Positions 19,366 through 30,554 of a DNA stretch of 64,000 nucleotides are shown one piece after another. Source of the DNA: Echinarachnius parma (taxonomy: Eukaryota; Echinodermata; Echinoidea; Clypeasteroida; Echinarachniidae). Position 1 is the stretch's first letter. Each line of letters opens with the position of its first letter. A model generated the notes under the pieces. It did no database searches. It had not been told where the DNA came from and saw only the letters and a program-made list of their open reading frames with translations. The position numbers and the translations under genes are program-made. The DNA lies in NCBI GenBank assembly GCA_037951105.1, contig JBAMJV010003348.1, positions 62,001 to 126,000 on the forward strand, read 5' to 3'.

Positions 19366-19456
19366 AGCAAGTTATTATTTGGTTAGTTCTTTACAAATTG
19401 TAGCACCTAATAATAAAATGTTATGCATATTATGATATTAGACAAAAGGTCATATC

Positions 19457-21230
19457 TGTTTCGCGGAGCGAATTATTTTTAGTTTGCATGTTTAGAGACA
19501 CCGTACCGTACGTGACCTTTGCTCCGAATGCATGCACGTGAACGTTGAACGCGAAATATAAATCAGTTAGCACTTTCGACACACGCCGCAACGGATGTGA
19601 TGTACGGCAGCTCAGAAAGTTTAAGCAGGACTCGCTAACTCGCCTGTTTATTGACGTTTATTTGCATTTGGAAGGATGTTAGTTTGTCCCGCCACAGAAG
19701 TAAGTTTAAAGAAATAAATGTTATAAATTTGTCTGATATGCCGCAGAATTGAGCAAGAACATTAGTGCTCAAAAATGGACTATGAATGAACTCAGTTGAA
19801 CTTAGTAGCGTATCCAAAATGGCTGCGCACACATTATATTATTTCATGCTGTGTTTAGAAGTACGGATGTTTGAGTGTTGAATTTAATGTATCAGTTATT
19901 TAGTTAATTTGATAAATGTGCTGTCATATTCATAAATCAAATTATGGCACTAATTTAAAAGGATTTATATGAAATCATGAATTAATTGACATAGTTAAAA
20001 GATGTGCCAATTTGAGTGCTATGACTTATGTGAACAGAGTTGCCAAGTGTACCATGAACAGTTATAAGTTGTATTTTACAGAAGTGAATACAATTGGAAA
20101 TTCTAAAACGTGAGGGTTGCTTATGGAAGGCAACCAGTTTTATATTTAGTCTGGTTTTCTGGAAAATGATTTGGATTGTGGAAAAACACAAATTGTGTTT
20201 TCCTGGTAAAAGATTGTCGGATTCATGAGATATTCGGTTAGACAAATCTTTGTTACTGAATTGATGAACTTGGCAGCTGTGGTGTATGATCAATTAAGAG
20301 TCAAAATAAAGACAAATGTGAGACTAAAGGTATTACATTTACAATTTGAAGGTTTTATTGGTTAATGAGGTCAAAGATAAATGAGTTTCTAGTCATGTTA
20401 GTCGATCAAGGGTAATTGAATGTCACTCTAGACAAACATACACAAGTTTATCCTACGCAAGAGTGATTCTATAAAATATAAAAGTAAACATGAGCATCAA
20501 AGACAAGTGTTGATGCCTGAAAGAGTAGATGTGGTTTATATTTGGGCATATTCAAATTAAGATATGCAAAGTGTTTGATTTACATGCAAATTAGATATTT
20601 AAATTTGTATTACTAAACACCGAATCAGTCAGTGGAAATTGTGGAATCACTTGTTAAATTTAATTATGCCGAGCTCATAGAATGACTGCCTGAGTTTTCT
20701 TACGTTATATTTATAGGATCAGATTTGATACAGGATTTATAAGGACAAGTTGAGACTTGAGAAAAACTCGTTCGTGAAGTGATAAGATAGTAATTCATCA
20801 ATTTGATTTACTCTGAATTAAGCACGTAATTTATAGATTTGATTTACTTGGAATTATGCACTTATGCAACAAAAGAATTTGGTTGTCATAAAATATTAAG
20901 ACTTTTGAAAGGTGGGACAAAAAATGGTGAAGCTTAAAGAATATAAACTTAAGTAAGTGTTATATTTATCCTTTCATGAGCTGAATTTAAAGGAGTGGTT
21001 TATTAATAGTTAAAGGTGCAGTAGCATCTGGTACATATTGAAAGGTTATTCTGAATTGTGAAGTTTCAGATACAAATGTAAACCAGATTGTGGATAATGT
21101 ACTTATTCCTTTCTCTGGTTCTTTCTGTTTGATTTACAGGTCGAATAAAAATTAGCTTAACGGCTAAACATATCTCCACTTAAAAGCGGGACAAATTTCC
21201 TTATGCAGACTCCCTTGCGTCACTTATCCA
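19457..21230 (+). repeat. Left LTR of the BEL/Pao element
   Basis: Begins TGTTTCGCGGAGCG and ends ACTTATCCA. It is the same length as the right LTR, offset by exactly 7,083 bp. Unusually long for an LTR and AT-rich. The open frames inside appear identically in both LTRs and are not recognised as genes. Confidence 0.93.
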
Positions 21231-21289
21231 TACATTCGACTTCTATGCTGACCTGGGATAAGCGGCAGACGAGGGACTGATCTACAGTC

Positions 21290-24200
21290 ATGGCTACGGA
21301 ACCGGATAAGGACCTCAAGCTCAAGAGGCGGACTGCGAAGGCCAAGGTCACCCGTCTAAGCAACGCCTTGCAGAGACTGCTGGATGGCAACAGAGATGGA
21401 GACGAGGTAACCGAGGCATTCAGTAAGCTGCAGGTTGCCTATCAGGACTTGGAGGTCAAGCACGAGGCTTTCTGTGAAACCATAGAAGATGACGCTGTAT
21501 TTGAGACAGAGGAGGCCTGGTTGGAGATCTGTCAGAGGGGCTATCTAGACATGCAGGTGAAGGTAAAAGACTTAATGAAAGTCAAGGCTGCTGAAACATC
21601 GGAATCAGAGTCCGAACCAAGTGTCATGGATGACACCGATAGCCCTACACCGCATCAAGCCAGCAACTCGGTAGCTCCCAACCCCACGGTAGCTCCCAAC
21701 CCCACGGCATGCAAGGTCCAGATAGAACGCCCCAGACTTCCACGCTTCACGGGAGATGTAAGGGAGTACACCACATTCAGTTCAGACTTCCATCACCTGA
21801 TTGACAGCAGATACAGCAAACGGGACTCCATGTCGATCCTCCGCACCTGTTTACAAGGAAAGCCGTTGGATCTAATCAAAGGTATCGGCAATGACTACGA
21901 CGCGGCGTGGGCGTATCTGGATTCAATCTATGGCGACCCAAGATTCGTCGCCGATGCCATCGTCAATGACTTGGGTAAATTCAGGCCGCTGAAGGAGGGA
22001 GAGGACGCGAGGTTCTGCGATCTGGTGCACCTCGTGCGGAAAAGCTTCAACACCCTGAAGGAGGTGAATCGGACGTCAGACATAGACAACAGCCATACGC
22101 TTGCCCTGGTAGAGCGGAAGATGAGCCCTCAAGACAGGAGATTTTGGTTTCGGTATGTGGAGACTGAAAAGGCTGAGGCTTCATTCCAACTGATGATAGA
22201 ATGGATGACAAGCGAGATGAGGACTAGAATCAGGGCATCAGCCCCCCTGAGAGAAGGACGCCCAGCCGCATCAGTGAGTCACCTCTCAGAAGAGGAGAAG
22301 CAGCCTCAGAAACGGCCGGACTTCAAGTGCTGGTTATGCGAGTCATCGGATCACTGGGTGGACCAATGCAAAAAGATCCTCTCGAAGAACCAGCAAGAGA
22401 GATACCAGTTAATGAAAGAGAACCACGCCTGTTTTAGCTGCCTCAAGAGAGCGGGTAGAGACCACAACATGAGGACATGTAAACGGAGGAGGAGATGCAT
22501 GCAAGTTGAAGGTGGTGTACAATGTACATCATTCCATCATCCGCTACTACACAGAACACAGCAGAATGAGCATGTCGACCTTGCTGGGGTAAACGCAAAG
22601 GCAGCAGCACTTCTTCCAGTAGTGAGAGTGAAAATGCAAGGACCAAGAGAAACAAGAACGGGTAACTGCCTGCTAGACACAGGAGCACAAATCAGTCTAG
22701 TGAGACGGGCTGTAGCTGAAGAGTTGGAGCTCCCAGGGAACCCAACTACCATCAACATTACCAAGGTTGGAGGGGATGTAGAAACGCTTCAGACGAAGGT
22801 CTACAAGATGCAGTTGCAATCGCTTGATAACGACCGGCCATACAGGGTCACTGCAATAGGACTGGACTGTATAAATGATAATATTGCAGAGGTTCAGGTG
22901 GACGAGTTAGCAGAGACATTTAATCTCAATGGAAGCCAGCTTCATAGAGGAAGTGGATCGGTGGATGTACTTGTGGGTATTGACCATGCGCGCCTACATC
23001 AAGGGGAGACCAGGCAGAAGGGAAGTTTGGTAGCCAGGCATTCTCCAATCGGATGGGTGATTTTTGGCGCCACGGCTGAGGAGGCATCTATTCAGGGTAC
23101 AGTCTTGAACATCCAACTAGCAGGTCCAGTGGACTTAAGAGACTTTTGGACGACGGAAGCAATGGGAGTTTGCCATGACCCTGACCAGTGCCAACCTAAG
23201 GGACTAAGCAAGCAGGAAACGGACGAGTTCAAGATTATCTACAACTCCTGCAAGAAGGTAGAGCAACAATGGATGGTGCCATATCCATGGGAAGTAGATC
23301 CAGCTACTCTCTTAGACAACAAGAGTCAAGCAGAAAAGGTGTTGTACACAACGGAAAATAAATTGGCCAAGAATGAGCAACATGGAAAGGCATATGACGA
23401 CAAAATCAAGGAGATGGTAGAAATGGGCTTCGCTAAAAAGCTGTCAGAAGAGGAAATGGATGAGTACAAAGGCCCTGTGCACTACATCTCGCATCATGCG
23501 GTCATTAAACCAGAGAACAAGAGCACACCAATTAGGATAGTGTTTAATTCATCGGCTAAATACCAGGGCCAGTCTTTAAATGAATGCTGGCTGAAAGGGC
23601 CTGATCTGCTGAATAACCTATATGGAGTGCTTATGCGGTTCAGAGAAAATGATGTGGCGTTGAGTGCAGACATCTCTAAGATGTACCATAGAGTACTCAT
23701 TCCAATCTCGGATCAACACGTACACCGGTTTCTATGGCGAAACATGGATCAAACTAGAAAGCCTGATGTCTACATGATGAAAGTTGTGACATTCGGTGAC
23801 AAGCCGGCTCCCGCCATGGCTCAGATGGCATTACTACGGACAGCGGAGGAAGGAGCAGCAAGATATCCAGCCGCAGCAGAGGTCATAACACACAACACCT
23901 ACATGGACGACATCTGCGTATCGGTTCCAACCGCAGAAGAAGCTGACAAGCTGAGTAAAGAGGTGGACACCGTCCTGGCAGATGGAGGCTTTAAGGTGAA
24001 GAGTTGGAGATCAAACAAGACTGCATGGAAGAAAGATGAATTGGAAGGAAATGCATCAAATCTTCTGGAGAAAGCCAGTGGTGAGAAGGTGCTTGGAGTA
24101 GTATGGGAAGATGACCAAGATGTATTATCATACAGGGTAAATCTGAAGGACAATGTCACTCCAACAAAGATGACAAAGAGGAGCATTCTTAGTCGAGTCG

Positions 24201-26443
24201 CCCGTATCTTTGATCCAGTCGGGTATGCGGCAGCTTTTGTCATACGGGCAAAAATAGGATTACAAAAGCTGTGGGAAGCGGGCGTTGATTGGGACGATGA
24301 GCTACCGGAGGAGTGTAATGCAGAATGGAGAAAGTTGTTTGAAGAAATGGAAGAACTAAACGGAGTCAAGTTCAAGAGATGCCTAACTCCAAGTGATGCT
24401 GTTGGGAGACCCATACTGTGTATCTTTTGCGATGCATCGATTATGGCGTTTGGGGCATGTGCTTATGTGAGGTGGGAAACAGCGGGTGGAAGTTATGATG
24501 TGCGGTTCATAACGGCCAAGTCAAGAGTAGCACCCCTAAAACAACTAACGGTTCCTCGACTAGAACTACAAGCAGCCGTACTTGCGAGTAGGTTGTATAA
24601 GAATATTGCAACTGAAATGACAATGGAGTTCGAGGAGGTGATATTCATGACAGACAGCATGATTGCATTGTCATGGATCAGGAGCAGAGCTAGGAGCTTC
24701 AAGGTGTTTGTCTCAGCCAGAGTCGGGGAAATCCAGAGTTCTACAGATCCCAGCCAATGGCGACATATACCTGGAGAGGAAAATGTTGCAGATGATCTAA
24801 CCAGAGGGTTAAAGGCAGATCAGTTGAGCGGCAGATGGAAGCAAGGACCCGACTTCCTGAGCAAGCCGAAATCAGAGTGGCCAGAGGAAGCCAAAGTCAA
24901 CGAGAAACTATCGCATGTGGAAAAGGAAAGACGGAAGGAACAGTCTGTCTTAACTGTGACAAATTCAGGAGAAGATGTCATTGACTGCGAACGATTTTCC
25001 AGATGGAGAAAATTAGTAAGAGTGACATCTTACATGCTGAAGTTCGTGAGAAAGCTGAAGTCAAAGTGCAAAAAGGAAAATGATGAAAGTGGCACAGACA
25101 CTAATGGCACTTTGACACCTGACGACCTGCAGAAAGGAGAAATCTACCTGATCAGAAATGCCCAGAGGTCTCTAAAATCTAGAGTTGAGAAAGGAGAGCT
25201 GAAAACCCTGGGTCCATACACCGATGATGCAGGTATTATCAGAGTAGGAGGCAGAGTAGACAGAGCTGAAATGTCCTTTGAAAGGAGGCACCCAGCATTG
25301 CTTCCTTATGACCATTGGATATCGACTCTCATCACACGACATGAGCATGAAAGTGGGCACAATGGAGTAGCAGTAACCACAGCAAAAGTAAGGAGAAAGT
25401 ACTGGATTCTACATGGACACAAACTGGCAAAGACGGTGAAATTCAGATGTACTGTATGCAGAGCATTTGATCACAAAGCTGAAACGCAAGAGATGGCCGA
25501 GTTGCCCAAAGAAAGACTGACCCCAAATTCGCCGCCGTTCTACTATACGTCATGTGATTATTTTGGGCCGTTCGCAGTGAAGTTTGGGCGTAACAAAACC
25601 ACCAAGCACTATGGCGTTTTGTTCACGTGCCTGAACACGAGGGCGGTGCACTTGGAACTTGCAGTGGACTGTTCTACGAAGGAGTTTCTCCAAGTGCTGA
25701 GACGATTTTATGCAGTGCGAGGCCAGCCAGCAAAAATCTTCAGTGACAATGGAACGCAATTTGTGGGAGTCGAGCGTGAGCTAAGAGAAATGGTGAAAGG
25801 CTGGTCTACAGATGAACTGAGAGAATTCTGTGCAGAAAAGGGCACAGAATGGACATTCATCACACCTGGTGCGCCACATCAGAACGGCTGCGCTGAGTCA
25901 TTGGTGAAAAGCTGCAAATTTGCTCTAAAGAAGGCCATCGGAGAGCAAATTCTAACACCGTTTGAACTGTACACGTGCCTGCTAGAAACTGCCAATCTAG
26001 TGAACCAAAGGCCGATTGGCAGGATTCCGACAGATCCGGATGACGGGAACTACCTGAGCCCTAATGACATGCTGTTAGGACGTGCCTCGAGTGATGTTGC
26101 GCAAGGTCCGTTCAGCGAAACAAGAAATCCGAGGCATCGCGTCGAGCTCGTCCAGGGAATCGTCGACTCCTTCTGGAAGCGTTGGACCAGGGACGTTCTT
26201 CCGTTACTAGCACCGAGGCGAAAATGGAACGTTGATCGGCGTAATGTTCGGGTGGACGATGTCGCTATGATGGCTGACGCTAACGGTGTACGTGGGAAAT
26301 GGACGATTGCTCGCGTAATCCAGGTGTACCCTGGACCGGACGGTAAAGTGCGTAATGTAAAAGTGAAAACACCTACTGCTGAATACCGCCGTCCAGTTAC
26401 GAAAATCGCGGTGATTTATCCAGCAGAAGGATACGAGGGTTAA
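21290..26443 (+). CDS. Gag-Pol polyprotein of the BEL/Pao element
   Basis: 1,717 codons, 59 bp after the left LTR. Regions in order, with rough residues: lysine-rich coiled N-terminus (1-110); Gag-like DUF1759-type region with LPRFTGD (about 150-310); zinc knuckle CWLCESSDHWVDQC (about 347); aspartic protease with LLDTGAQISLV (about 461); reverse transcriptase with ADISKMYHRV and the YMDD box (about 870); RNase H starting FCDAS (about 1046) with MTDSMIALSWI; integrase H2C2 finger HEHESGHN...CTVC (about 1349-1390); integrase core with CDYFGPF and FSDNGTQF (about 1420-1490); C-terminal RKWNVDRRNVRVDD region. The element copies itself through an RNA intermediate. GC content is clearly higher than its surroundings. 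Confidence 0.93.
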   Translation: MATEPDKDLKLKRRTAKAKVTRLSNALQRLLDGNRDGDEVTEAFSKLQVAYQDLEVKHEAFCETIEDDAVFETEEAWLEICQRGYLDMQVKVKDLMKVKAAETSESESEPSVMDDTDSPTPHQASNSVAPNPTVAPNPTACKVQIERPRLPRFTGDVREYTTFSSDFHHLIDSRYSKRDSMSILRTCLQGKPLDLIKGIGNDYDAAWAYLDSIYGDPRFVADAIVNDLGKFRPLKEGEDARFCDLVHLVRKSFNTLKEVNRTSDIDNSHTLALVERKMSPQDRRFWFRYVETEKAEASFQLMIEWMTSEMRTRIRASAPLREGRPAASVSHLSEEEKQPQKRPDFKCWLCESSDHWVDQCKKILSKNQQERYQLMKENHACFSCLKRAGRDHNMRTCKRRRRCMQVEGGVQCTSFHHPLLHRTQQNEHVDLAGVNAKAAALLPVVRVKMQGPRETRTGNCLLDTGAQISLVRRAVAEELELPGNPTTINITKVGGDVETLQTKVYKMQLQSLDNDRPYRVTAIGLDCINDNIAEVQVDELAETFNLNGSQLHRGSGSVDVLVGIDHARLHQGETRQKGSLVARHSPIGWVIFGATAEEASIQGTVLNIQLAGPVDLRDFWTTEAMGVCHDPDQCQPKGLSKQETDEFKIIYNSCKKVEQQWMVPYPWEVDPATLLDNKSQAEKVLYTTENKLAKNEQHGKAYDDKIKEMVEMGFAKKLSEEEMDEYKGPVHYISHHAVIKPENKSTPIRIVFNSSAKYQGQSLNECWLKGPDLLNNLYGVLMRFRENDVALSADISKMYHRVLIPISDQHVHRFLWRNMDQTRKPDVYMMKVVTFGDKPAPAMAQMALLRTAEEGAARYPAAAEVITHNTYMDDICVSVPTAEEADKLSKEVDTVLADGGFKVKSWRSNKTAWKKDELEGNASNLLEKASGEKVLGVVWEDDQDVLSYRVNLKDNVTPTKMTKRSILSRVARIFDPVGYAAAFVIRAKIGLQKLWEAGVDWDDELPEECNAEWRKLFEEMEELNGVKFKRCLTPSDAVGRPILCIFCDASIMAFGACAYVRWETAGGSYDVRFITAKSRVAPLKQLTVPRLELQAAVLASRLYKNIATEMTMEFEEVIFMTDSMIALSWIRSRARSFKVFVSARVGEIQSSTDPSQWRHIPGEENVADDLTRGLKADQLSGRWKQGPDFLSKPKSEWPEEAKVNEKLSHVEKERRKEQSVLTVTNSGEDVIDCERFSRWRKLVRVTSYMLKFVRKLKSKCKKENDESGTDTNGTLTPDDLQKGEIYLIRNAQRSLKSRVEKGELKTLGPYTDDAGIIRVGGRVDRAEMSFERRHPALLPYDHWISTLITRHEHESGHNGVAVTTAKVRRKYWILHGHKLAKTVKFRCTVCRAFDHKAETQEMAELPKERLTPNSPPFYYTSCDYFGPFAVKFGRNKTTKHYGVLFTCLNTRAVHLELAVDCSTKEFLQVLRRFYAVRGQPAKIFSDNGTQFVGVERELREMVKGWSTDELREFCAEKGTEWTFITPGAPHQNGCAESLVKSCKFALKKAIGEQILTPFELYTCLLETANLVNQRPIGRIPTDPDDGNYLSPNDMLLGRASSDVAQGPFSETRNPRHRVELVQGIVDSFWKRWTRDVLPLLAPRRKWNVDRRNVRVDDVAMMADANGVRGKWTIARVIQVYPGPDGKVRNVKVKTPTAEYRRPVTKIAVIYPAEGYEG

Positions 26444-26539
26444 TTTAATAAGCTTCTGTGGCACAATTTAATAATTTGGTGAAATAATTTCGGTTTAGGA
26501 TAATAATGAGGTAAAGATTCCCTCATTGGGCGGGGAGGA

Positions 26540-28313
26540 TGTTTCGCGGAGCGAATTATTTTTAGTTTGCATGTTTAGAGACACCGTACCGTACGTGACC
26601 TTTGCTCCGAATGCATGCACGTGAACGTTGAACGCGAAATATAAATCAGTTAGCACTTTCGACACACGCCGCAACGGATGTGATGTACGGCAGCTCAGAA
26701 AGTTTAAGCAGGACTCGCTAACTCGCCTGTTTATTGACGTTTATTTGCATTTGGAAGGATGTTAGTTTGTCCCGCCACAGAAGTAAGTTTAAAGAAATAA
26801 ATGTTATAAATTTGTCTGATATGCCGCAGAATTGAGCAAGAACATTAGTGCTCAAAAATGGACTATGAATGAACTCAGTTGAACTTAGTAGCGTATCCAA
26901 AATGGCTGCGCACACATTATATTATTTCATGCTGTGTTTAGAAGTACGGATGTTTGAGTGTTGAATTTAATGTATCAGTTATTTAGTTAATTTGATAAAT
27001 GTGCTGTCATATTCATAAATCAAATTATGGCACTAATTTAAAAGGATTTATATGAAATCATGAATTAATTGACATAGTTAAAAGATGTGCCAATTTGAGT
27101 GCTATGACTTATGTGAACAGAGTTGCCAAGTGTACCATGAACAGTTATAAGTTGTATTTTACAGAAGTGAATACAATTGGAAATTCTAAAACGTGAGGGT
27201 TGCTTATGGAAGGCAACCAGTTTTATATTTAGTCTGGTTTTCTGGAAAATGATTTGGATTGTGGAAAAACACAAATTGTGTTTTCCTGGTAAAAGATTGT
27301 CGGATTCATGAGATATTCGGTTAGACAAATCTTTGTTACTGAATTGATGAACTTGGCAGCTGTGGTGTATGATCAATTAAGAGTCAAAATAAAGACAAAT
27401 GTGAGACTAAAGGTATTACATTTACAATTTGAAGGTTTTATTGGTTAATGAGGTCAAAGATAAATGAGTTTCTAGTCATGTTAGTCGATCAAGGGTAATT
27501 GAATGTCACTCTAGACAAACATACACAAGTTTATCCTACGCAAGAGTGATTCTATAAAATATAAAAGTAAACATGAGCATCAAAGACAAGTGTTGATGCC
27601 TGAAAGAGTAGATGTGGTTTATATTTGGGCATATTCAAATTAAGATATGCAAAGTGTTTGATTTACATGCAAATTAGATATTTAAATTTGTATTACTAAA
27701 CACCGAATCAGTCAGTGGAAATTGTGGAATCACTTGTTAAATTTAATTATGCCGAGCTCATAGAATGACTGCCTGAGTTTTCTTACGTTATATTTATAGG
27801 ATCAGATTTGATACAGGATTTATAAGGACAAGTTGAGACTTGAGAAAAACTCGTTCGTGAAGTGATAAGATAGTAATTCATCAATTTGATTTACTCTGAA
27901 TTAAGCACGTAATTTATAGATTTGATTTACTTGGAATTATGCACTTATGCAACAAAAGAATTTGGTTGTCATAAAATATTAAGACTTTTGAAAGGTGGGA
28001 CAAAAAATGGTGAAGCTTAAAGAATATAAACTTAAGTAAGTGTTATATTTATCCTTTCATGAGCTGAATTTAAAGGAGTGGTTTATTAATAGTTAAAGGT
28101 GCAGTAGCATCTGGTACATATTGAAAGGTTATTCTGAATTGTGAAGTTTCAGATACAAATGTAAACCAGATTGTGGATAATGTACTTATTCCTTTCTCTG
28201 GTTCTTTCTGTTTGATTTACAGGTCGAATAAAAATTAGCTTAACGGCTAAACATATCTCCACTTAAAAGCGGGACAAATTTCCTTATGCAGACTCCCTTG
28301 CGTCACTTATCCA
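26540..28313 (+). repeat. Right LTR of the BEL/Pao element
   Basis: Same start TGTTTCGCGGAGCG and end ACTTATCCA as the left LTR, followed by the ATATC duplication. It matches the left copy wherever compared, which is the basis for calling the insertion young. Confidence 0.93.
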
Positions 28314-28639
28314 ATATCCTTGTATCACGCACAAGACTTGAGAGAAACAAGACTCGTCGCAAAATCCTCTAAAAGGAACAGAATCTTTTAGAAGCCTTGC
28401 GTGGGATCAGAGAAGAACTTTGCCGAAAGGGCAAATTTTCAATTAAGTAGATCTATTTGGAAGTAGGAGAGAATATATGCGTGCACCTCAAAGTTTTCTT
28501 TAATAAAAACTATTCACAAGAAAATTCTCGAAATTCAGATCTATGTATATCACCATGGCAAGACATTTTGTGCCACACTAGATTTTTTACAAAATATATT
28601 TCAGCAGGTCTCTTTTCCAGAGAATTGATACAGTGTGGC

Positions 28640-28905
28640 ACAGCATCTCATACACATGTGGCGTGGCCTGGCAAAGGGAGGGGGGGGGGGGGGGGACACC
28701 ACCCCTTTGCTTGCAAGCTGGTAGTTTTATGTTTGTCTGGCATGAAAAGCTTCCGAAGGCACTGACCCATGGACCCCTGCAAGGACCCTAAGGCAGGTAT
28801 GTGGACGCCACACGAAGCAGCTTGCGCTTTTCGCGCTCCCAGAATGGAGCACCCCCCCCCCGCCCCTGCAGAATTCCTGGCTACGCCCCTGCATGTACAC
28901 TGCAT
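28640..28905. repeat. Repeat ending in CTGGCTACGCCCCTGCA
   Basis: Begins near GCGTGGCCTGGCAAAGGGAGG with a G tract of about 16, and ends CCCCGCCCCTGCAG, AATTCCTGGCTACGCCCCTG. The closing word is common at the ends of animal mobile elements, but I could not assign a family. The open frames here are translations of the G and C tracts. Confidence 0.45.
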
Positions 28906-28934
28906 GTCTATGTATGATGTTTACACACTTGCAG

Positions 28935-29128
28935 GTGAAAGTCAGGGTCACAAGCGACGCATGTAATTTGAAAGGACATCTTAAAATGTCCTTAAGAGCA
29001 ATTTCGGCAAGGAATCAATTACTCCCATCTATCTATCGGGATGAGGTCTACAGTTCTCGAACAGATAATTACAATTTACTTGCAGCCACGGGGATCGTCT
29101 TCACAGATGTGGAGACTTTATTAAACAG
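28935..29128 (+). other. Orphan open segment with splice-like borders
   Basis: A 64-codon open segment lies between CACTTGCAG and a donor-like ACAG/GTGGGT. Part reads QLLPSIYRDEVYSSRTDNYN followed by LLAATGIVFTDVETLLNR. The composition is protein-like, but I recognise no family and see no partner exon. It could be an isolated exon of an unknown gene or chance. Confidence 0.2.
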
Positions 29129-30554
29129 GTGGGTTTAACCCATTACACTTTAAACAATCAATAAAGACATGTTATCTACTGATACTGTGACTGCCTATAT
29201 AATGGTATGTTAAATAACAAACGTGAGAAACTCACTTGCTAGTTTCTGTATTCAAATCCCAAATATATTTGAAGTGCAAGGCCCATTTTTAAAATTTTTT
29301 GTAACAAATGTTAATAGCATGCTTGAATTGCAGGAGCTGTACATGGTAGGTCAAGGATTATTAGGTAGAAAGGATGGTTTGTACAGTTTGTACATGGATG
29401 TGTATCCAAGGGGCACTTTCAAGTATTATTTAGGAAACCGGTTAACTGGAGAACCATTCGGCTAACTATTAAATTACTCTTCTGTCAAGAATTTCCCTTT
29501 CAAATGAGGCAAACTTGCGTCCCGGAGATAAACATGCAGGTGTCATTGTGTTATTACTTTTATTTCTGATATCGAAAACAAAAATTTACGCTAGTAAACC
29601 TCATAATAACTGATTGATATTCTTGGGACATGTTATACTAATTTACAGCACCGACAGGTAACCGAAATATGCGAAAAACGCTAACTGTCAGAACATTTGG
29701 TTACCAAACGAATAAACATTTCACTATGTACAGCACTAGCTTCAAGTATAATAAGAGAGGAAGAGGAAGGACAATTATTGTGGTTTGGAAATGGAGAGGT
29801 TAAAGAGTATTGTATTGCTTAAAATAAACAATTACTACAATCATAATAATGCTTATTTCAAATACTTCATTTTATCTTACATGTTTGTAGATTACGAAAA
29901 CATGCAAGACAAAGTGGAGCTTTATACTTACATGGTACTGTAAGTGTTACAAATAATGGACATATTTATTTCATACCTGTTTTACAAATAATACTGTGAG
30001 TGTACATTGAATGGTAGTACTATGGTATACATGTATGCATCATATGGTTGCACACCTTTTCCACTCTTGGTCAGTCTAATGGAAACAATGAATTGTCAGG
30101 TGACTGGTTTTGACCAATCGTATTGAACCAGGATGACTTCATGACATCAAATATTACTGTACAATTAGAACACAATTGTTCATACTTGTACAATGTACAG
30201 TGCGTGATCCCAGGGAAAAACCCATTGGCACAAATGAAATTATAATAGTGTGCAAATGGAATTAAAACAAATGCATCTGAAAATAATTTACCAAGCATTT
30301 CAAGGCCATTTTCACCCTAGATGATCTAAAGAGCCCCACATGAATTGAATGATGACTAAGTGCATGTGCATTGTAATAAAAGAGAGAGAGAAAAATAATT
30401 GAATTAAGCCTCTAATTATATCTCGCTATGCAAGGCCATTGAGTCAACATACTCAATGTGTTACTGGTAGCGAGAGTGTTAAAAATCATTGATAATGAAG
30501 TCAATATGGTAGCTTGGCTCAATGCACATATCACATCACATTACATCAGATGAT
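29129..30554. other. No gene recognised
   Basis: AT-rich intergenic sequence. An 80-codon frame near 29223-29465 has no recognised homology. Nothing else is supported. Confidence 0.45.

Larger units (their letters stand above)
19457..28313 (+). mobile_element. BEL/Pao LTR retrotransposon, looks whole
   Basis: 8,857 bp. Two long terminal repeats of 1,774 bp (19457-21230 and 26540-28313) start TG and end CA. They looked the same wherever I compared them. A 5-bp target duplication ATATC lies at 19452-19456 and 28314-28318. A purine tract (GGGGAGGA, 26532-26539) precedes the right repeat. One long Gag-Pol frame fills the interior. The family is set by the single fused frame with protease, reverse transcriptase, RNase H then integrase, and by its BEL-type N- and C-terminal regions. 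The near-identity of the repeats suggests a recent insertion. No envelope-like frame was seen. Confidence 0.93.

Noticed and set aside
19982-20293. 103-codon minus-strand frame present in both LTRs
   Set aside because: Duplicated only because the LTRs are duplicated. No recognised protein features.
23899-24414. 171-codon minus-strand frame within the BEL/Pao coding region
   Set aside because: Shadow of the Gag-Pol frame on the opposite strand.
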